Below, piece by piece: positions 9,604 through 19,790 of a DNA stretch of 64,000 nucleotides. Positions within the stretch are counted from its first letter, which is position 1. Each line of letters starts with the position of its first letter. The stretch comes from Companilactobacillus allii (GTDB taxonomy: Bacteria > Bacillota > Bacilli > Lactobacillales > Lactobacillaceae). The position numbers were made by a program, and so were the translations under genes. The DNA lies in NCBI RefSeq assembly GCF_001971585.1, contig NZ_CP019323.1:2222053-2286052 (forward strand), read 5' to 3'. The notes under the pieces were generated by a model that did not search any database, was not told the DNA's origin, and saw only the letters and a list, made by a program, of their open reading frames with translations.

Positions 9604-9869
9604 TAGATTATCCAAAAAATCACTTTCTGTACTAATTCTAAAATTAACAAAGCAATCAATGGAGAGAAATCGATCATTCCAAAAGTAGTAGGTATAACTT
9701 TCTTGATTGCATTGAAAAATGGTTCAACCATTCTAACTACAATTTGTCCAATACTTGACTGATATAGTCGAGGAATAAATGTCATAATACAATAAATGAA
9801 TACGACAAACTCATAAAGTTGAAATACTCCTCCGATGATAAATGGTAAACCATATAAAATTTGATTCAT
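9603..9869 (-). CDS. YggT family small membrane protein
   Basis: This 88-residue protein has two hydrophobic segments (about residues 8-30 and 62-87) separated by a loop with a conserved-looking RMVEPFFNAIKK stretch, as in the YggT family. Its function is not established; in many bacteria it sits between sepF and ylmH, as here. It may affect membrane or division-site architecture. The ATG is preceded by GGGG 8 bases away. The gene lies 18 bases after sepF. Confidence 0.85.
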   Translation of the reverse strand: MNQILYGLPFIIGGVFQLYEFVVFIYCIMTFIPRLYQSSIGQIVVRMVEPFFNAIKKVIPTTFGMIDFSPLIALLILELVQKVIFWII

Positions 9870-9887
9870 AGAGTTCCCCTATCTTTT

Positions 9888-10292
9888 TTATTCGTTTAAT
9901 TCAGGGATACTTCCATCAATTTCGAACTTTGGTGGAGTACATAGGAAAATCTTATCTCCAACACGTTTAATTTCGCCATTTAAGGCATAAATTGAACCCG
10001 TTAAAAAGTCAACGATCCTTTTCGCCTGTTCATCATTAATATTATTGAAATTAACAATTACAGCTTTATTATTTAAAAGCTGCTTAGCAACGATTTTAGC
10101 ATCAGAATAAACACGAGGTTGGTAAATAGCAATCTTGCTACTACCAGGTCTTGTTTCGTTTGCTGAATTCATAGAAACAACTTTTTCATTACCAGAATAA
10201 TCAGTAGTGGTTTGTTGCTCGTTGCTATTTTGTTCATCGTACTCTTCTTCATCGTTAATTCCAAAGAAATTACCTAACTTTTCAAAAGCCAT
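9888..10292 (-). CDS. sepF: Cell division protein SepF
   Basis: This 134-residue protein has an N-terminal amphipathic membrane-binding start (MAFEKLGNFFGI), an acidic and Gln-rich linker (residues 15-45), and a C-terminal SepF domain (residues 52-130, with VVNFNNINDEQAKRIVDFL). SepF links FtsZ filaments to the membrane and organises them into rings. The start has AAGGAG 8 bases upstream. It directly follows ftsZ and precedes yggT, the normal Firmicutes order. Confidence 0.94.
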   Translation of the reverse strand: MAFEKLGNFFGINDEEEYDEQNSNEQQTTTDYSGNEKVVSMNSANETRPGSSKIAIYQPRVYSDAKIVAKQLLNNKAVIVNFNNINDEQAKRIVDFLTGSIYALNGEIKRVGDKIFLCTPPKFEIDGSIPELNE

Positions 10293-10349
10293 AATAAGTT
10301 CTCCTTAAATAAATTACAAAGGGTAATTGATCCAAATGTAATTCCTTTT

Positions 10350-11576
10350 TTATCTATTGTTACGTCTCTTAAATATTGGTGGTGTTGAATCATCATCATT
10401 ATCATCTAAATCGATAGTTTCGGGTTTCTTAAAAATTTCAAAATCACCTTTTTCACCAGAAACATCTTTTGAAGATGAATCATGATTAATATCCCAATCA
10501 GCTAATGGATCAGATGATTGTTGTGGTGCTTGTTTAGTTTCATCCGATTTTTCGTTAGGATTAAATGAAGCATTACGATTATTTAATTGAGGACGCTTTG
10601 GAGCTTGTTTTTTACTTTCTTCAGTCTCGACACCAGTGGCAATAACTGTAACTTTAACTTGGTCGCCTAGTGTTTCATCAATTGAAGTACCAAATATAAT
10701 ATTTACGTCTGAAGTAGCTTGTTCTGATACGATTTGAGCTGCATCTTGTGCTTCAAACAATGAAAGGTCAGGACCACCAGTAATATTAAGTAATACTTGC
10801 TTAGCTCCATCAATGGAAACTTCAAGTAATGGTGAAGAAATGGCTTTATTCGTAGCATCGGTAATTCTATTTTCACCATTAGCTGTACCAATACCCATAA
10901 GAGCAGATCCTTGATCAGACATAACAGTTTTAACATCCGCAAAATCCAAGTTAACAAATCCAGGAGATGTAATTAAATCAGAAATACTCTGAACACCTTG
11001 ACGTAAAACATCATCAGCAATACTGAATGCCTCACCCATTGGTGTCTTTTTATCCACGATCTCTAGCAACTTACTATTAGAAATAATTACTAAAGTATCA
11101 ACGTCTTTTTTCAATTCTGTGATACCATCAGCCGCAAAACGTGAACGTTTTGAACCTTCAAAAGCAAATGGACGTGTTACAACACCAACAGTTAGTGCGC
11201 CACTTTCCTTAGCAATTCCAGCTACGATAGGTGCGGCACCTGTACCTGTACCACCACCCATTCCGGCAGTGATAAAGATCATGTCAGCTCCATCTAATGC
11301 TTCTTTAATTGACTCTTCACTTTCTTGCGCAGCTTTTTGACCAATTTCAGGATTTGATCCTGCTCCAAGACCTCTAGTTAATTTAGGTCCCAATTGGATT
11401 TTAGTCTCTGCTTGTGAACTTTCCAATGCTTGAACATCGGTATTTGCAGCAATAAATTGTACACCCTTGATGCCAGAGTCAACCATGCGGTTGACGGCGT
11501 TGCCACCTGCTCCACCAACACCAATAACTTTAATAACTGCCCCCGTATTGTTATTTGAATCCAACGAATATTCCAT
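10350..11576 (-). CDS. ftsZ: Cell division GTPase FtsZ
   Basis: This tubulin homologue (408 aa) polymerises at mid-cell. The GTP-binding signature [10 protein letters not shown] (near residue 107), the upstream [13 protein letters not shown] block and the T7 catalytic loop region ([10 protein letters not shown]) are intact. Residues 318-395 form a long charged, Gln-rich linker, and the C-terminal peptide ends in [10 protein letters not shown], the docking site for FtsA, SepF and other partners. The start codon is ATG with a strong AGGAGG site; that site lies in a short inverted repeat. The gene lies 46 bases after ftsA. Confidence 0.98.
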   Translation of the reverse strand: MEYSLDSNNNTGAVIKVIGVGGAGGNAVNRMVDSGIKGVQFIAANTDVQALESSQAETKIQLGPKLTRGLGAGSNPEIGQKAAQESEESIKEALDGADMIFITAGMGGGTGTGAAPIVAGIAKESGALTVGVVTRPFAFEGSKRSRFAADGITELKKDVDTLVIISNSKLLEIVDKKTPMGEAFSIADDVLRQGVQSISDLITSPGFVNLDFADVKTVMSDQGSALMGIGTANGENRITDATNKAISSPLLEVSIDGAKQVLLNITGGPDLSLFEAQDAAQIVSEQATSDVNIIFGTSIDETLGDQVKVTVIATGVETEESKKQAPKRPQLNNRNASFNPNEKSDETKQAPQQSSDPLADWDINHDSSSKDVSGEKGDFEIFKKPETIDLDDNDDDSTPPIFKRRNNR

Positions 11577-11622
11577 TAAGGAGTTCCTCCTACTACTTTT
11601 ATCTTAATAATTAATGTTTAGT

Positions 11623-12981
11623 TTAATCGAAAAACTTGTTCCAGAAATCTTTAACTTTTGAAATCTTTTTATCTTTTTCAGGTTTTGCTTTTTGAACCGA
11701 CTCTGTTTGTTTTTGTTCAGGTTCTTCATTAGCAACAGTTTCTGGCTCTACTTTTTCTTGTTGTACTTGATCTAGCTCTTTTACTGATTGAGTATTTGTA
11801 CTTCCACGTTTAATAGCAGCTCCATTCACTACATTATCAGCAATAACACCAATATCATTTAATCTTGAAGCATAAGTTACCAATCCTAATCCAAGTGAAT
11901 ATGATGGATAACGCATTCCCATTTGAGAAGGAATGTAGCTTCTAACCTTAACATCAAATACTTGTTTAGCAAGTTTTTCGATATTTGGAGTTGCAGCAAC
12001 TCCACCTGTTAGAACAATTCCACCTGGTAATGATAATGCACCAGCATCAGTTAATGGATCTTTTAATCTTGTAAAGACTTGTTCAAGTCTTGCTTCAATA
12101 ATTTCTGCCAAATATTCTTCAGATATGGAGTCTGGTTCATTTTTACCGACTACTTCAACACTGATGTTCTCATCAGTATCAGCATCCTTTGAATCAGCGT
12201 TACCATAATATAATTTGAGCTGTCCGGCATTTTCAATTGTGGTGTTAAGTACAATTGAAATATCATGTGTCACATAATCTCCACCTTCAAAATCAACCGT
12301 TGAAAGTTTCAAATTATGGTCATGAACAATAGATGCTGTAGTTTGACCGGCACCCATATCAATGATAACAGCACCAAAGTCACTTTCACCATCATTTAAA
12401 ACTACTTGACTAAGAGCCATTGGTGAAATGACCTTATGTATTATGTTTAGACCTGCTTGTTGTATTGCCTTTTTGGTGTTATGAACAATCGTCTTAGGAG
12501 CTGTGTAGATAATTCCCTTCATTTCAAGACGAACACCAATCATGCCTCTTGGGTCACGAATGTTGTTAAAACCATCTACTGAAAATTGTTTAGGAATCAA
12601 TGATACAACTTCACGCTCGCTAGGTAAGTTTTGTACCATGGCGGCAGCCATAACTTGTCTTACATCATTTTCGTTAATTTCTTTAGATTGAGAACCAACT
12701 GCAATCATTCCTTGGCATTTTTCAATCTGAAGCATATTAGCAGATATAGCGACTACTACATCTCGTATCGTTATATTTGCCTGAGTCTCAGCTTTTTTAA
12801 CAGCCCGTTTTATTGCGCCAGCGGCCTTGTCTATATCGACTATAACGCCACGGCTGACCCCTTCAGATCTCTCGCTTCCAACGCCAACAACACTTAACTT
12901 ATCGTTTGACGATTCAGCAACCACTACTTTGATTGAATTGGTACCTATATCTAGTCCTACAAAGAATTCAGAATTGTCCAT
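11623..12981 (-). CDS. ftsA: Cell division protein FtsA (actin-like FtsZ anchor)
   Basis: This 452-residue actin-family ATPase tethers FtsZ to the membrane. The phosphate-1 motif GLDIGTNSIKVVV (residues 9-21), the 1C/SHS2 domain and phosphate-2 IIDMGAGQT (near 205) are visible. Residues 385-440 form a variable linker rich in Gln, Glu and Lys. The last residues (VKDFWNKFFD) form an amphipathic membrane-targeting helix. GGAGG lies 12 bases before the ATG. It sits between divIB and ftsZ in the conserved order. Confidence 0.97.
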   Translation of the reverse strand: MDNSEFFVGLDIGTNSIKVVVAESSNDKLSVVGVGSERSEGVSRGVIVDIDKAAGAIKRAVKKAETQANITIRDVVVAISANMLQIEKCQGMIAVGSQSKEINENDVRQVMAAAMVQNLPSEREVVSLIPKQFSVDGFNNIRDPRGMIGVRLEMKGIIYTAPKTIVHNTKKAIQQAGLNIIHKVISPMALSQVVLNDGESDFGAVIIDMGAGQTTASIVHDHNLKLSTVDFEGGDYVTHDISIVLNTTIENAGQLKLYYGNADSKDADTDENISVEVVGKNEPDSISEEYLAEIIEARLEQVFTRLKDPLTDAGALSLPGGIVLTGGVAATPNIEKLAKQVFDVKVRSYIPSQMGMRYPSYSLGLGLVTYASRLNDIGVIADNVVNGAAIKRGSTNTQSVKELDQVQQEKVEPETVANEEPEQKQTESVQKAKPEKDKKISKVKDFWNKFFD

Positions 12982-13057
12982 TAATCGTGGCAGCCTCCCT
13001 TACCTAGAAAAAATCTATTCATTAGAAAATTTTAACACAATTATGAGTATATTGAAC

Positions 13058-13759
13058 CTATTTATTACCTTTAAACGGATAAGAATACGCACCTACTTCA
13101 AGATTAACAGTACCTTTCTTCGTCATCTGTGAAGCAATGCCTGGATAATATTGCATCTTTTTTTGAACCGTTCTAATATCTGCAACTACTTTATTGCCAT
13201 CGTTCATATCAATTTTAATACGATATGGATTCAACTTGGTTTTAGAATTGTAGATTTGTGACACATTTGTTCGGACACTATCAGGCAACTTTTTGTATAT
13301 TCCTGATATTTCTTTTAATTCTTTATTACTATTAAAGCCACTGTATATCGGATAATTACCAATAGGAGCTTTCATCTTTTGATTAATAACGCGCCCATTG
13401 TCGATTATTCGATAATAATAACCACCCTTGTAAATCAAACCCAGTGTACGATATTCAGTTACATAAATTGTTAGATCTCTCAAGTTATGTGTTCTAAATG
13501 ACACGGTCTTAATCGAAGGAAGTTTTTTCTCTGTTTTTTGAATAATCGAGTTCTTTTCAAAAAATACATTTACTAATAAAGAATTGTCAGTAACTTTAGT
13601 GGCATTGATAACTTGCTGTGCACCTAAATCATTAACGCCTTTAACATAAATATTTCTAACTTTACTCAAAGGCGAACCTAGATAGGCCATAAAGATTATT
13701 ACAACAGCAATGAAAAAAAACAAAATATTTTTAACTATACTACTTTTTTTCTTTGCCAT
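13058..13759 (-). CDS. divIB: Cell division protein DivIB/FtsQ
   Basis: This single-pass protein (233 aa) has a short basic cytoplasmic tail (AKKKSSIVK), a membrane helix at about residues 10-28, and an external part starting with a POTRA domain (PLSKVRNIYVKGV onward) followed by the beta domain. It stabilises the FtsL-DivIC complex of the divisome. Two ATG codons are adjacent; I use the second (13759) because it is 7 bases from GAGG, against 4 for the first. It is shorter than many DivIB proteins because the cytoplasmic tail and C-terminal gamma region are brief. Confidence 0.9.
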   Translation of the reverse strand: MAKKKSSIVKNILFFFIAVVIIFMAYLGSPLSKVRNIYVKGVNDLGAQQVINATKVTDNSLLVNVFFEKNSIIQKTEKKLPSIKTVSFRTHNLRDLTIYVTEYRTLGLIYKGGYYYRIIDNGRVINQKMKAPIGNYPIYSGFNSNKELKEISGIYKKLPDSVRTNVSQIYNSKTKLNPYRIKIDMNDGNKVVADIRTVQKKMQYYPGIASQMTKKGTVNLEVGAYSYPFKGNK

Positions 13760-13774
13760 CATAAAACCTCGTTC

Positions 13775-14884
13775 TTATTTATTTACTAAATCAGTTAATA
13801 CTTTGATTAATCGATCCGCTGCATCGGGGACACCTATTTCTTTTGATGCTTTTGACATCTTTAATCTAGTATCACTATCATTCATAATTTTATTTATTTC
13901 ATCAAAAAGTAATTCACTTGTCAATTCTGCTTCAGGAATCATTTTGGCAGCTCCATTTTGGGCCACTGTCATTGCATTCTTAGTCTGATGGTCATGCGTT
14001 ACATATGGACTCGGAATGAAAATTGATGGAATACCTAGAGCAGTGATCTCAGCAATACTTGTTGCCCCTGAACGACCAACAATCAAATTAATATCTGGTA
14101 AAATTTCAGGCATATTATCAATATATGGTAATACCGAGATATTTTCACTATTTAAGTATTTTTTATCAATCTTTTTTGTTGCAGCTTCAAAATGTGCTTG
14201 TCCAGTTATAAACAACACTTGATAATTTTCGTTCAAGAACTTGTCCATTGCATTGATTGCGGCATTGTTAATTGGTGTGGCACCTCTTGATCCACCAAAA
14301 ATCATGACAGTAGAAACTCCAGATTTTAAACCTAATTCTTTTAATCTATCATTTGGTTTTATTCCAACTACTTCTTGGGCTCTAGGATTACCAGTAAAAA
14401 CAATTTTTCTTTTTTCAGAAAATTGATTTTGTGCTTCTTTAAAAGCTATAGCAATTTTATCAACAAAATGTCCTAAGAATTTGTTCGTAACACCAGCAAT
14501 CGTATTTTGCTCATGAATAACTGTTGGAACATGTTTACTATGTGCGGCGTAAACAATAGCACTGGAAACATATCCACCAGTACCGATAACGATATCTGGC
14601 TTAAAGTTTTTAATTATCTTTTTGGACTTTCCAATACTGGATAGAAATAATTGCATTACTTTAATATTTTCAACAGTTAATTTACGTTTAAAGCCACTAA
14701 TCTCAATGGTTTCAAATTTCAATCCCGCTTGTTTGACAATTTTGCTCTCTAAGCCCTTTTCAGTCCCAACGTATAATACGTCTTCAATCATATCTCTTTG
14801 CTTTAAGCGCTTGATTAACGCCATTGCAGGATAGATATGACCACCAGTGCCACCACCTGAAACGATAACTCGTAGTTTATCCAT
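13775..14884 (-). CDS. murG: UDP-GlcNAc:lipid I N-acetylglucosaminyltransferase MurG
   Basis: This peripheral membrane glycosyltransferase (369 aa) turns lipid I into lipid II. The N-terminal glycine loop SGGGTGGHIYPA (residues 9-20), the GGSRGA loop near residue 190 and the C-terminal UDP-GlcNAc site (VGRSGATSIAEI) are present. The ATG overlaps the end of murD by 8 bases with AAAGGAA upstream, so translation is probably coupled. The order murD, murG, divIB, ftsA matches the lactobacillar dcw cluster. Confidence 0.97.
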   Translation of the reverse strand: MDKLRVIVSGGGTGGHIYPAMALIKRLKQRDMIEDVLYVGTEKGLESKIVKQAGLKFETIEISGFKRKLTVENIKVMQLFLSSIGKSKKIIKNFKPDIVIGTGGYVSSAIVYAAHSKHVPTVIHEQNTIAGVTNKFLGHFVDKIAIAFKEAQNQFSEKRKIVFTGNPRAQEVVGIKPNDRLKELGLKSGVSTVMIFGGSRGATPINNAAINAMDKFLNENYQVLFITGQAHFEAATKKIDKKYLNSENISVLPYIDNMPEILPDINLIVGRSGATSIAEITALGIPSIFIPSPYVTHDHQTKNAMTVAQNGAAKMIPEAELTSELLFDEINKIMNDSDTRLKMSKASKEIGVPDAADRLIKVLTDLVNK

Positions 14885-16253
14885 TATCTTTTCCTTTCAA
14901 TTCTTCAACTTCCTCAATAAATTGATCTCCACGTTGTTCGAATGTATCAAATTGATCCCAACTTGCGGCAGCTGGAGAAAGAAGAATAACATCAAGACTC
15001 TTACTTTGACGATATGCTTCAGGAACAGCCTCTTTTAAATTATTTACCTTAGTAATGTTTTCGATACCAGATTTTTGGGCAGCATCTATCATCTTGTCAG
15101 CAGTTTCACCGTACAAAATAATATTTCTAACCTTACCCTTCAAATATGGAACCAATTCATCAAAACCATTACCACGGTCCAAACCACCAGCAATTAAAAC
15201 GATGGGACTCTTGAAGGCACTCAAAGCAACTATTGTTGCTTCAATATTTGTGGCCTTAGAGTCATTATAGAATTTTCTGTCATTAAATTTATCAACATAT
15301 TGTATACGATGCTTTACACCTTTAAATGATACTAATACATCAATGATATCTTCATTACTTACATCAAATATCTTTGCAACATTAATTGCTGCTAAAGCAT
15401 TTTGAACATTATGTTCACCAGGAACTTGTATTGATTCTGTATTCATAACAAATTCATTGTTGAAATAGATTTCATTATTTTTTAGATATGCACCATCGTT
15501 TAATTCCTGTTCATCGGAGAATGGCATTATGTTTGCTTTTGATTGTTTAGCAAGATCTCTCCACTCTTCTGTATTCCAATTAACAATAAAATAGTCATCT
15601 TTATTTTGATTTTTAGTAATATGCATTTTGGCGTTAATATAATTTTCCCTAGTTCCATGAAAATCGATATGTGCCGAATAAATATTATTTAATACTGCAA
15701 CATGTGGGTGAAGGTCAATTGTACCCTCTAATTGAAAACTAGAAAGTTCAGTCACTACCACGTCATCTTTAGTTGCTTTTTGAATAACATCTGATATGGG
15801 AATTCCAATATTACCAGCGTAATATGACTTCTTAAACTTAGGTGAATGCGCCAACATCAATTGAATAAGAGTTGTAACAGTAGTTTTACCATTAGTACCA
15901 GTTACAGCGACCGTTGTTGCATCCGAAAAACTATAAGCAATTTCTGGCTCAGTGATGACTGGTACACCAATTTTTTCGGCATTCTTTATAAGTTCATTTG
16001 AATATGGGATACCAGGATTTTTAACGACATAATCGTATGAATTATCGATCAACTTAGGATCATTGCTTCCTGTAATCACATTAAATCCGGCATCCAATAA
16101 TTTTTTAGCTTCGTCATTACCAGCTAGTGGATTAGAGTCAACAACTGTTACATCTGAGTTCATTTTCTTCAATAATTTTGCCACCGCAAAACCACTTTTG
16201 GCCAATCCTAAAACTAATATCTTTTTATTTGCATAGTTACTTTCTGTTTTCAT
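14877..16253 (-). CDS. murD: UDP-MurNAc-L-alanine:D-glutamate ligase MurD
   Basis: This cytoplasmic Mur ligase (458 aa) adds D-Glu to UDP-MurNAc-L-Ala. It has an N-terminal nucleotide-binding domain (KKILVLGLAKSG), the ATP loop VTGTNGKTTVT near residue 116, the carbamylated-lysine region and the C-terminal ligase domain (YNDSKATNIEAT). The length is normal. AGGAAG precedes the ATG by 10 bases. It follows mraY by 14 bases and overlaps murG. Confidence 0.97.
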   Translation of the reverse strand: MKTESNYANKKILVLGLAKSGFAVAKLLKKMNSDVTVVDSNPLAGNDEAKKLLDAGFNVITGSNDPKLIDNSYDYVVKNPGIPYSNELIKNAEKIGVPVITEPEIAYSFSDATTVAVTGTNGKTTVTTLIQLMLAHSPKFKKSYYAGNIGIPISDVIQKATKDDVVVTELSSFQLEGTIDLHPHVAVLNNIYSAHIDFHGTRENYINAKMHITKNQNKDDYFIVNWNTEEWRDLAKQSKANIMPFSDEQELNDGAYLKNNEIYFNNEFVMNTESIQVPGEHNVQNALAAINVAKIFDVSNEDIIDVLVSFKGVKHRIQYVDKFNDRKFYNDSKATNIEATIVALSAFKSPIVLIAGGLDRGNGFDELVPYLKGKVRNIILYGETADKMIDAAQKSGIENITKVNNLKEAVPEAYRQSKSLDVILLSPAAASWDQFDTFEQRGDQFIEEVEELKGKDNG

Positions 16254-16267
16254 AAATAATTAACTTC

Positions 16268-17233
16268 CTAAATAAATAAAATTAAATAAATTCCTGAACA
16301 AACTAAACCAACAAGCCAAAATACAATATCAACTTTCCATTCATTCCAACCTAACATCTCAAAATGATGATGAATAGGTGTCATTTTAAAAATACGACGA
16401 TGAAAAACTTTGAATGAAAATACTTGTAAAATAACACTTGCTGTTTCAATAACATAGACTAATCCAATCAACAATAGTGACCAATAACGACCTAATAGTA
16501 TTGAAATAGCAGCTAATCCAGCTCCAAGAGCTAATGAACCAACATCACCCATAAAAATCCTGGCTGGTTTATGGTTGAATACTAAGAATGCTAGTAAACC
16601 ACCAACCACGGAAAAACAAACAATTGCTAAATCAATACGATTTTGATAAACAGAGATAATTCCGTATGTAGCATATGAAATTGTTCCTAATCCACCTAAT
16701 AAGCCATCAAGTCCATCGGTAAGATTAGTAGCGTTTGAAAATCCGACAAGCCAAAACATTGTAAACAATGTGAAAATTACAACTGAATCGACTGAAAACA
16801 AACCGGGAATCGTAAAGTTGAATGGCAATTGATCATTACTATAAACGTACAGGAATATTATTCCGACAATAATTTGAAGCAATAACTTTTGCCATGCCCT
16901 CAAACCAAGATTTCTCTTCTTAAATACTTTTATAAAATCATCAATAAATCCGATACAACCATATAAAATTATTACCAAAGTTGTGATCAATAATGAATGA
17001 GTTAACTGTCCTTGCCAAGCACCGACCCAAATACTTGTAACGGCCATGGCTAAAATAATTAGTAGACCTCCCATAGTAGGAGTACCGGATTTTTTTTCAT
17101 GCCATTTAGGACCCTCTTCACGAATTGATTGTCCCTCTTTATGTGAAATTAGATAACCGATTAAAAACGGCATCAAGATAGCAACTATCGCAGCTGCACT
17201 AGCAATATCTATAACAATGTGACTAAGTTCCAT
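16268..17233 (-). CDS. mraY: Phospho-MurNAc-pentapeptide transferase MraY
   Basis: This polytopic membrane enzyme (321 aa, about 10 helices) makes lipid I from UDP-MurNAc-pentapeptide and undecaprenyl phosphate. Family motifs are visible in order: the GGLLI block after EKKSGTPTMGG, the acidic GFIDDFIKV, NLTDGLDGL, the FMGDVGSLALGA loop and the C-terminal TPIHHHFEMLGWNE. AAGGGG lies before the ATG. It is 10 bases after the PBP2B gene and 14 before murD. Confidence 0.98.
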   Translation of the reverse strand: MELSHIVIDIASAAAIVAILMPFLIGYLISHKEGQSIREEGPKWHEKKSGTPTMGGLLIILAMAVTSIWVGAWQGQLTHSLLITTLVIILYGCIGFIDDFIKVFKKRNLGLRAWQKLLLQIIVGIIFLYVYSNDQLPFNFTIPGLFSVDSVVIFTLFTMFWLVGFSNATNLTDGLDGLLGGLGTISYATYGIISVYQNRIDLAIVCFSVVGGLLAFLVFNHKPARIFMGDVGSLALGAGLAAISILLGRYWSLLLIGLVYVIETASVILQVFSFKVFHRRIFKMTPIHHHFEMLGWNEWKVDIVFWLVGLVCSGIYLILFI

Positions 17234-17243
17234 AAAAATCCCC

Positions 17244-19406
17244 TTAATTATTTTTTAAAGTAACTATAATTTTACCACTGTCATTAATTACGTTACCGGC
17301 TTCTTCGGACTGACTTGTTACATATCCATCACCTTTAGTGGTTACATGTACTCCCGAAACCTCTGCAAATTTCAATACATCATTTTTGGACCAGCCAGTC
17401 AAATCAGGCATCGTCATAGCACCATTTGTTAATAGTACTATTCTTTGCCCTGGCATAACTTTTTCTCCACTTGCTGGAAGCTGTTGGACAACTTCACTAC
17501 CAGTACCAATAACACCGGAAAGTAGCCCTAATTTTTGTATCTGTTCAGTAGCCTTTGTAGTTGTATCATCCAATAAGCTAGGAATACTTACATACTGATT
17601 ACCAGAATCAGCCGTGTTACTTGATGCTTTACCTTGACTTACTAGTCTTTTGACTAGTGGATTAAATATCTCCGATAATATCTTTTCAGGAGATTCAGTC
17701 ATTTGTTGTGGCTGCTTCATTGTTATATAAACAATATAATTTGGATCATCATATGGAATCATTCCTGCAACTGAGAAAACATAATTATTTGATCCAGTCA
17801 TATAACCACCACTAGGTGACGCGATTTGGGCGGTACCAGTTTTAACGCCAACCTTTACACCAGGTACATTATAAACAAGACCAGTTCCATAATTCTTTGT
17901 AACAACTTGTCTCATCGCCTTTTTAACCTGTTTGGCTGTACTTGCTTTAATTGGTGTACCAACAACATCACGTGAATATTTCTTAGTAGTTTTACCAGTA
18001 GTAGGATCTACTATTTTTTGAATTATATGAGGCTTAATCATTTGTCCGTTATTGGCAATTGCAGAAAACGCTTGTAGCATTTGAATTGCATTGACGTTAA
18101 CACTTTGTCCAAACGACGTCATAGCTTGATCACTGGAATGTTCATAGGAAATACTTCCAGCAACTTCACCTGGTAATTCAATTCCTGTCTTTTGGCCAAT
18201 TCCGAATTTCTTCATGTATTTCAACCAAGTTTTTGAACCCATTTCTTGTTCAAGATGTACCATACCAACGTTAGATGACCTTGGAAATGCTTCAGAAACT
18301 GGGATGTATCCCCATCCAGCATTATTCCAGTCATTTATTGTTCGTCCGCCAACTTCAACTGATCCTGATTTATACAATTCGTTACCATTATAATTACCAG
18401 AGTCAATGGAGGCTGAAAGCGTCAATATCTTCATCACTGAACCAGGCTCATATTGATCCTCAACTAAAGTATCTCTCCAACTATTAGATAATCCCTTACC
18501 TGTTGTTGGATTAAAAGTGGGTCTTTGAGTCGCAGCTTCAATTGCACCAGTTTTAGCATTCATAACAATAACCTGTAAATTTTTTGGTGCATATTTATCA
18601 GATATTTCCTGTGCTAGAATCTCTGTATACTGTTGAATTCTACTATTTAGAGTTAGATATATATTCGAACCATCAACTGAACTTTTTTCAATTACTTGGG
18701 AATCAGGCAATTCATTATTCTTCGAATCAACCTTGGTTACCCTTTTACCGTTTTTACCAGATAACATTTTATTAAAATATTTTTCAATTCCCATAACACC
18801 ACTGATATTACTATTCTTATCGTTAGCGTCATCCGCCTTCGTAATACCAACAAGATTTGTGGCAAAAACACCATTAGGATAAGCTCTTGAAGGTAATTCA
18901 ACAAAATGGATCCCTGTTAAATTAGCTTTTTTTATTTTGTTTTTAATTTCAATAGACAGTCCACGACCGGATTGACCAAATTCAACTTGATAAGTTTTCT
19001 TATTGTCAGGATTTAAATATTTTAATACCTGTTTTTTAGATAATGGCAAATACTTACTTAGAATTTTTGCCGTTTTTTGTTTATTAGCAACATAATTAGA
19101 CTTACCAGATGCAGTCTTAGCCGACTTATCTAAAACAGCGTAGATATTATAAATACTAGAATCACCAGCAATCATATCTCCATTAGAATCTAATATATCT
19201 CCACGTTTAGCATTAACTTTCGAAGTTCTTTGATACTTCATTTTGGTTCTTTGTTCCAAATTTATACCATTATATTGTTTACTCGTTGATATTGAAGAAA
19301 ATCTCCATATCGCGATAACAAAAAAAAGGGCAGTCACAATCAAAATAAAAAAACCAACAACTTTATGATTGCGTCTTGCCTTATTTAAATTCTTTTTAGA
19401 CTTCAT
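17244..19406 (-). CDS. Septal transpeptidase (class B PBP, PBP2B/FtsI type) with PASTA domains
   Basis: This 720-residue protein has one N-terminal membrane helix (about 16-34), a dimerisation/pedestal domain, and a transpeptidase domain with SVMK in YEPGSVMKI (active serine near 322), SSN (near 380) and KTG in GVKTGTAQI (near 525). Two PASTA-like repeats follow from about 595 to 720 and would bind peptidoglycan or muropeptides. It cross-links septal wall with FtsW-type synthases. Its ATG overlaps the ftsL stop as ATGA. The pairing of PASTA repeats with a class B septal PBP is normal for Lactobacillales. Confidence 0.96.
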   Translation of the reverse strand: MKSKKNLNKARRNHKVVGFFILIVTALFFVIAIWRFSSISTSKQYNGINLEQRTKMKYQRTSKVNAKRGDILDSNGDMIAGDSSIYNIYAVLDKSAKTASGKSNYVANKQKTAKILSKYLPLSKKQVLKYLNPDNKKTYQVEFGQSGRGLSIEIKNKIKKANLTGIHFVELPSRAYPNGVFATNLVGITKADDANDKNSNISGVMGIEKYFNKMLSGKNGKRVTKVDSKNNELPDSQVIEKSSVDGSNIYLTLNSRIQQYTEILAQEISDKYAPKNLQVIVMNAKTGAIEAATQRPTFNPTTGKGLSNSWRDTLVEDQYEPGSVMKILTLSASIDSGNYNGNELYKSGSVEVGGRTINDWNNAGWGYIPVSEAFPRSSNVGMVHLEQEMGSKTWLKYMKKFGIGQKTGIELPGEVAGSISYEHSSDQAMTSFGQSVNVNAIQMLQAFSAIANNGQMIKPHIIQKIVDPTTGKTTKKYSRDVVGTPIKASTAKQVKKAMRQVVTKNYGTGLVYNVPGVKVGVKTGTAQIASPSGGYMTGSNNYVFSVAGMIPYDDPNYIVYITMKQPQQMTESPEKILSEIFNPLVKRLVSQGKASSNTADSGNQYVSIPSLLDDTTTKATEQIQKLGLLSGVIGTGSEVVQQLPASGEKVMPGQRIVLLTNGAMTMPDLTGWSKNDVLKFAEVSGVHVTTKGDGYVTSQSEEAGNVINDSGKIIVTLKNN

Positions 19407-19774
19407 TTTGATACATTCCTTACGTTCTTGTTGCTCATTTTTAAATTATGTTCTTTAGCAAAAGTTGAGAGACGATCATAACTCGTCATCTCAGAAATTT
19501 CCTGACGTAAGTTTATATTATTAGTATTTACTTTAGTTATTTCCGTTGTAATATTATCCAGACTATTTTGAGCTGAAGTCATAGAAACCTTAATACTTAC
19601 CAGACTGACCATTAAAGCCAATGTCAAAAAGCCGAGTCCAACTATTAGTGTGGCCTCTAATTTTGATAATGCAACTTTATGTTTTCTAGCAGGCTGTGGA
19701 TCTTTAGCAGGATTGAACTTTGGTTGTTCTACTGCTTCATAATCTGTAAGATTTCTGGCTGTACTTTCCTTCAT
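19403..19774 (-). CDS. ftsL: Cell division protein FtsL
   Basis: This small bitopic protein (123 aa) has a cytoplasmic tail of about 37 residues rich in Lys and Pro, a membrane helix at about 42-63, and an external helix with leucine-zipper spacing (residues 65-110). FtsL forms the FtsL-DivIC-DivIB core of the divisome. I take the ATG at 19774 because GGAGAA lies 6 bases upstream; the longer frame would start within the end of rsmH. The stop overlaps the next start, so PBP2B translation is likely coupled. Confidence 0.9.
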   Translation of the reverse strand: MKESTARNLTDYEAVEQPKFNPAKDPQPARKHKVALSKLEATLIVGLGFLTLALMVSLVSIKVSMTSAQNSLDNITTEITKVNTNNINLRQEISEMTSYDRLSTFAKEHNLKMSNKNVRNVSK

Positions 19775-19790
19775 AATGAGTTCTCCATGA

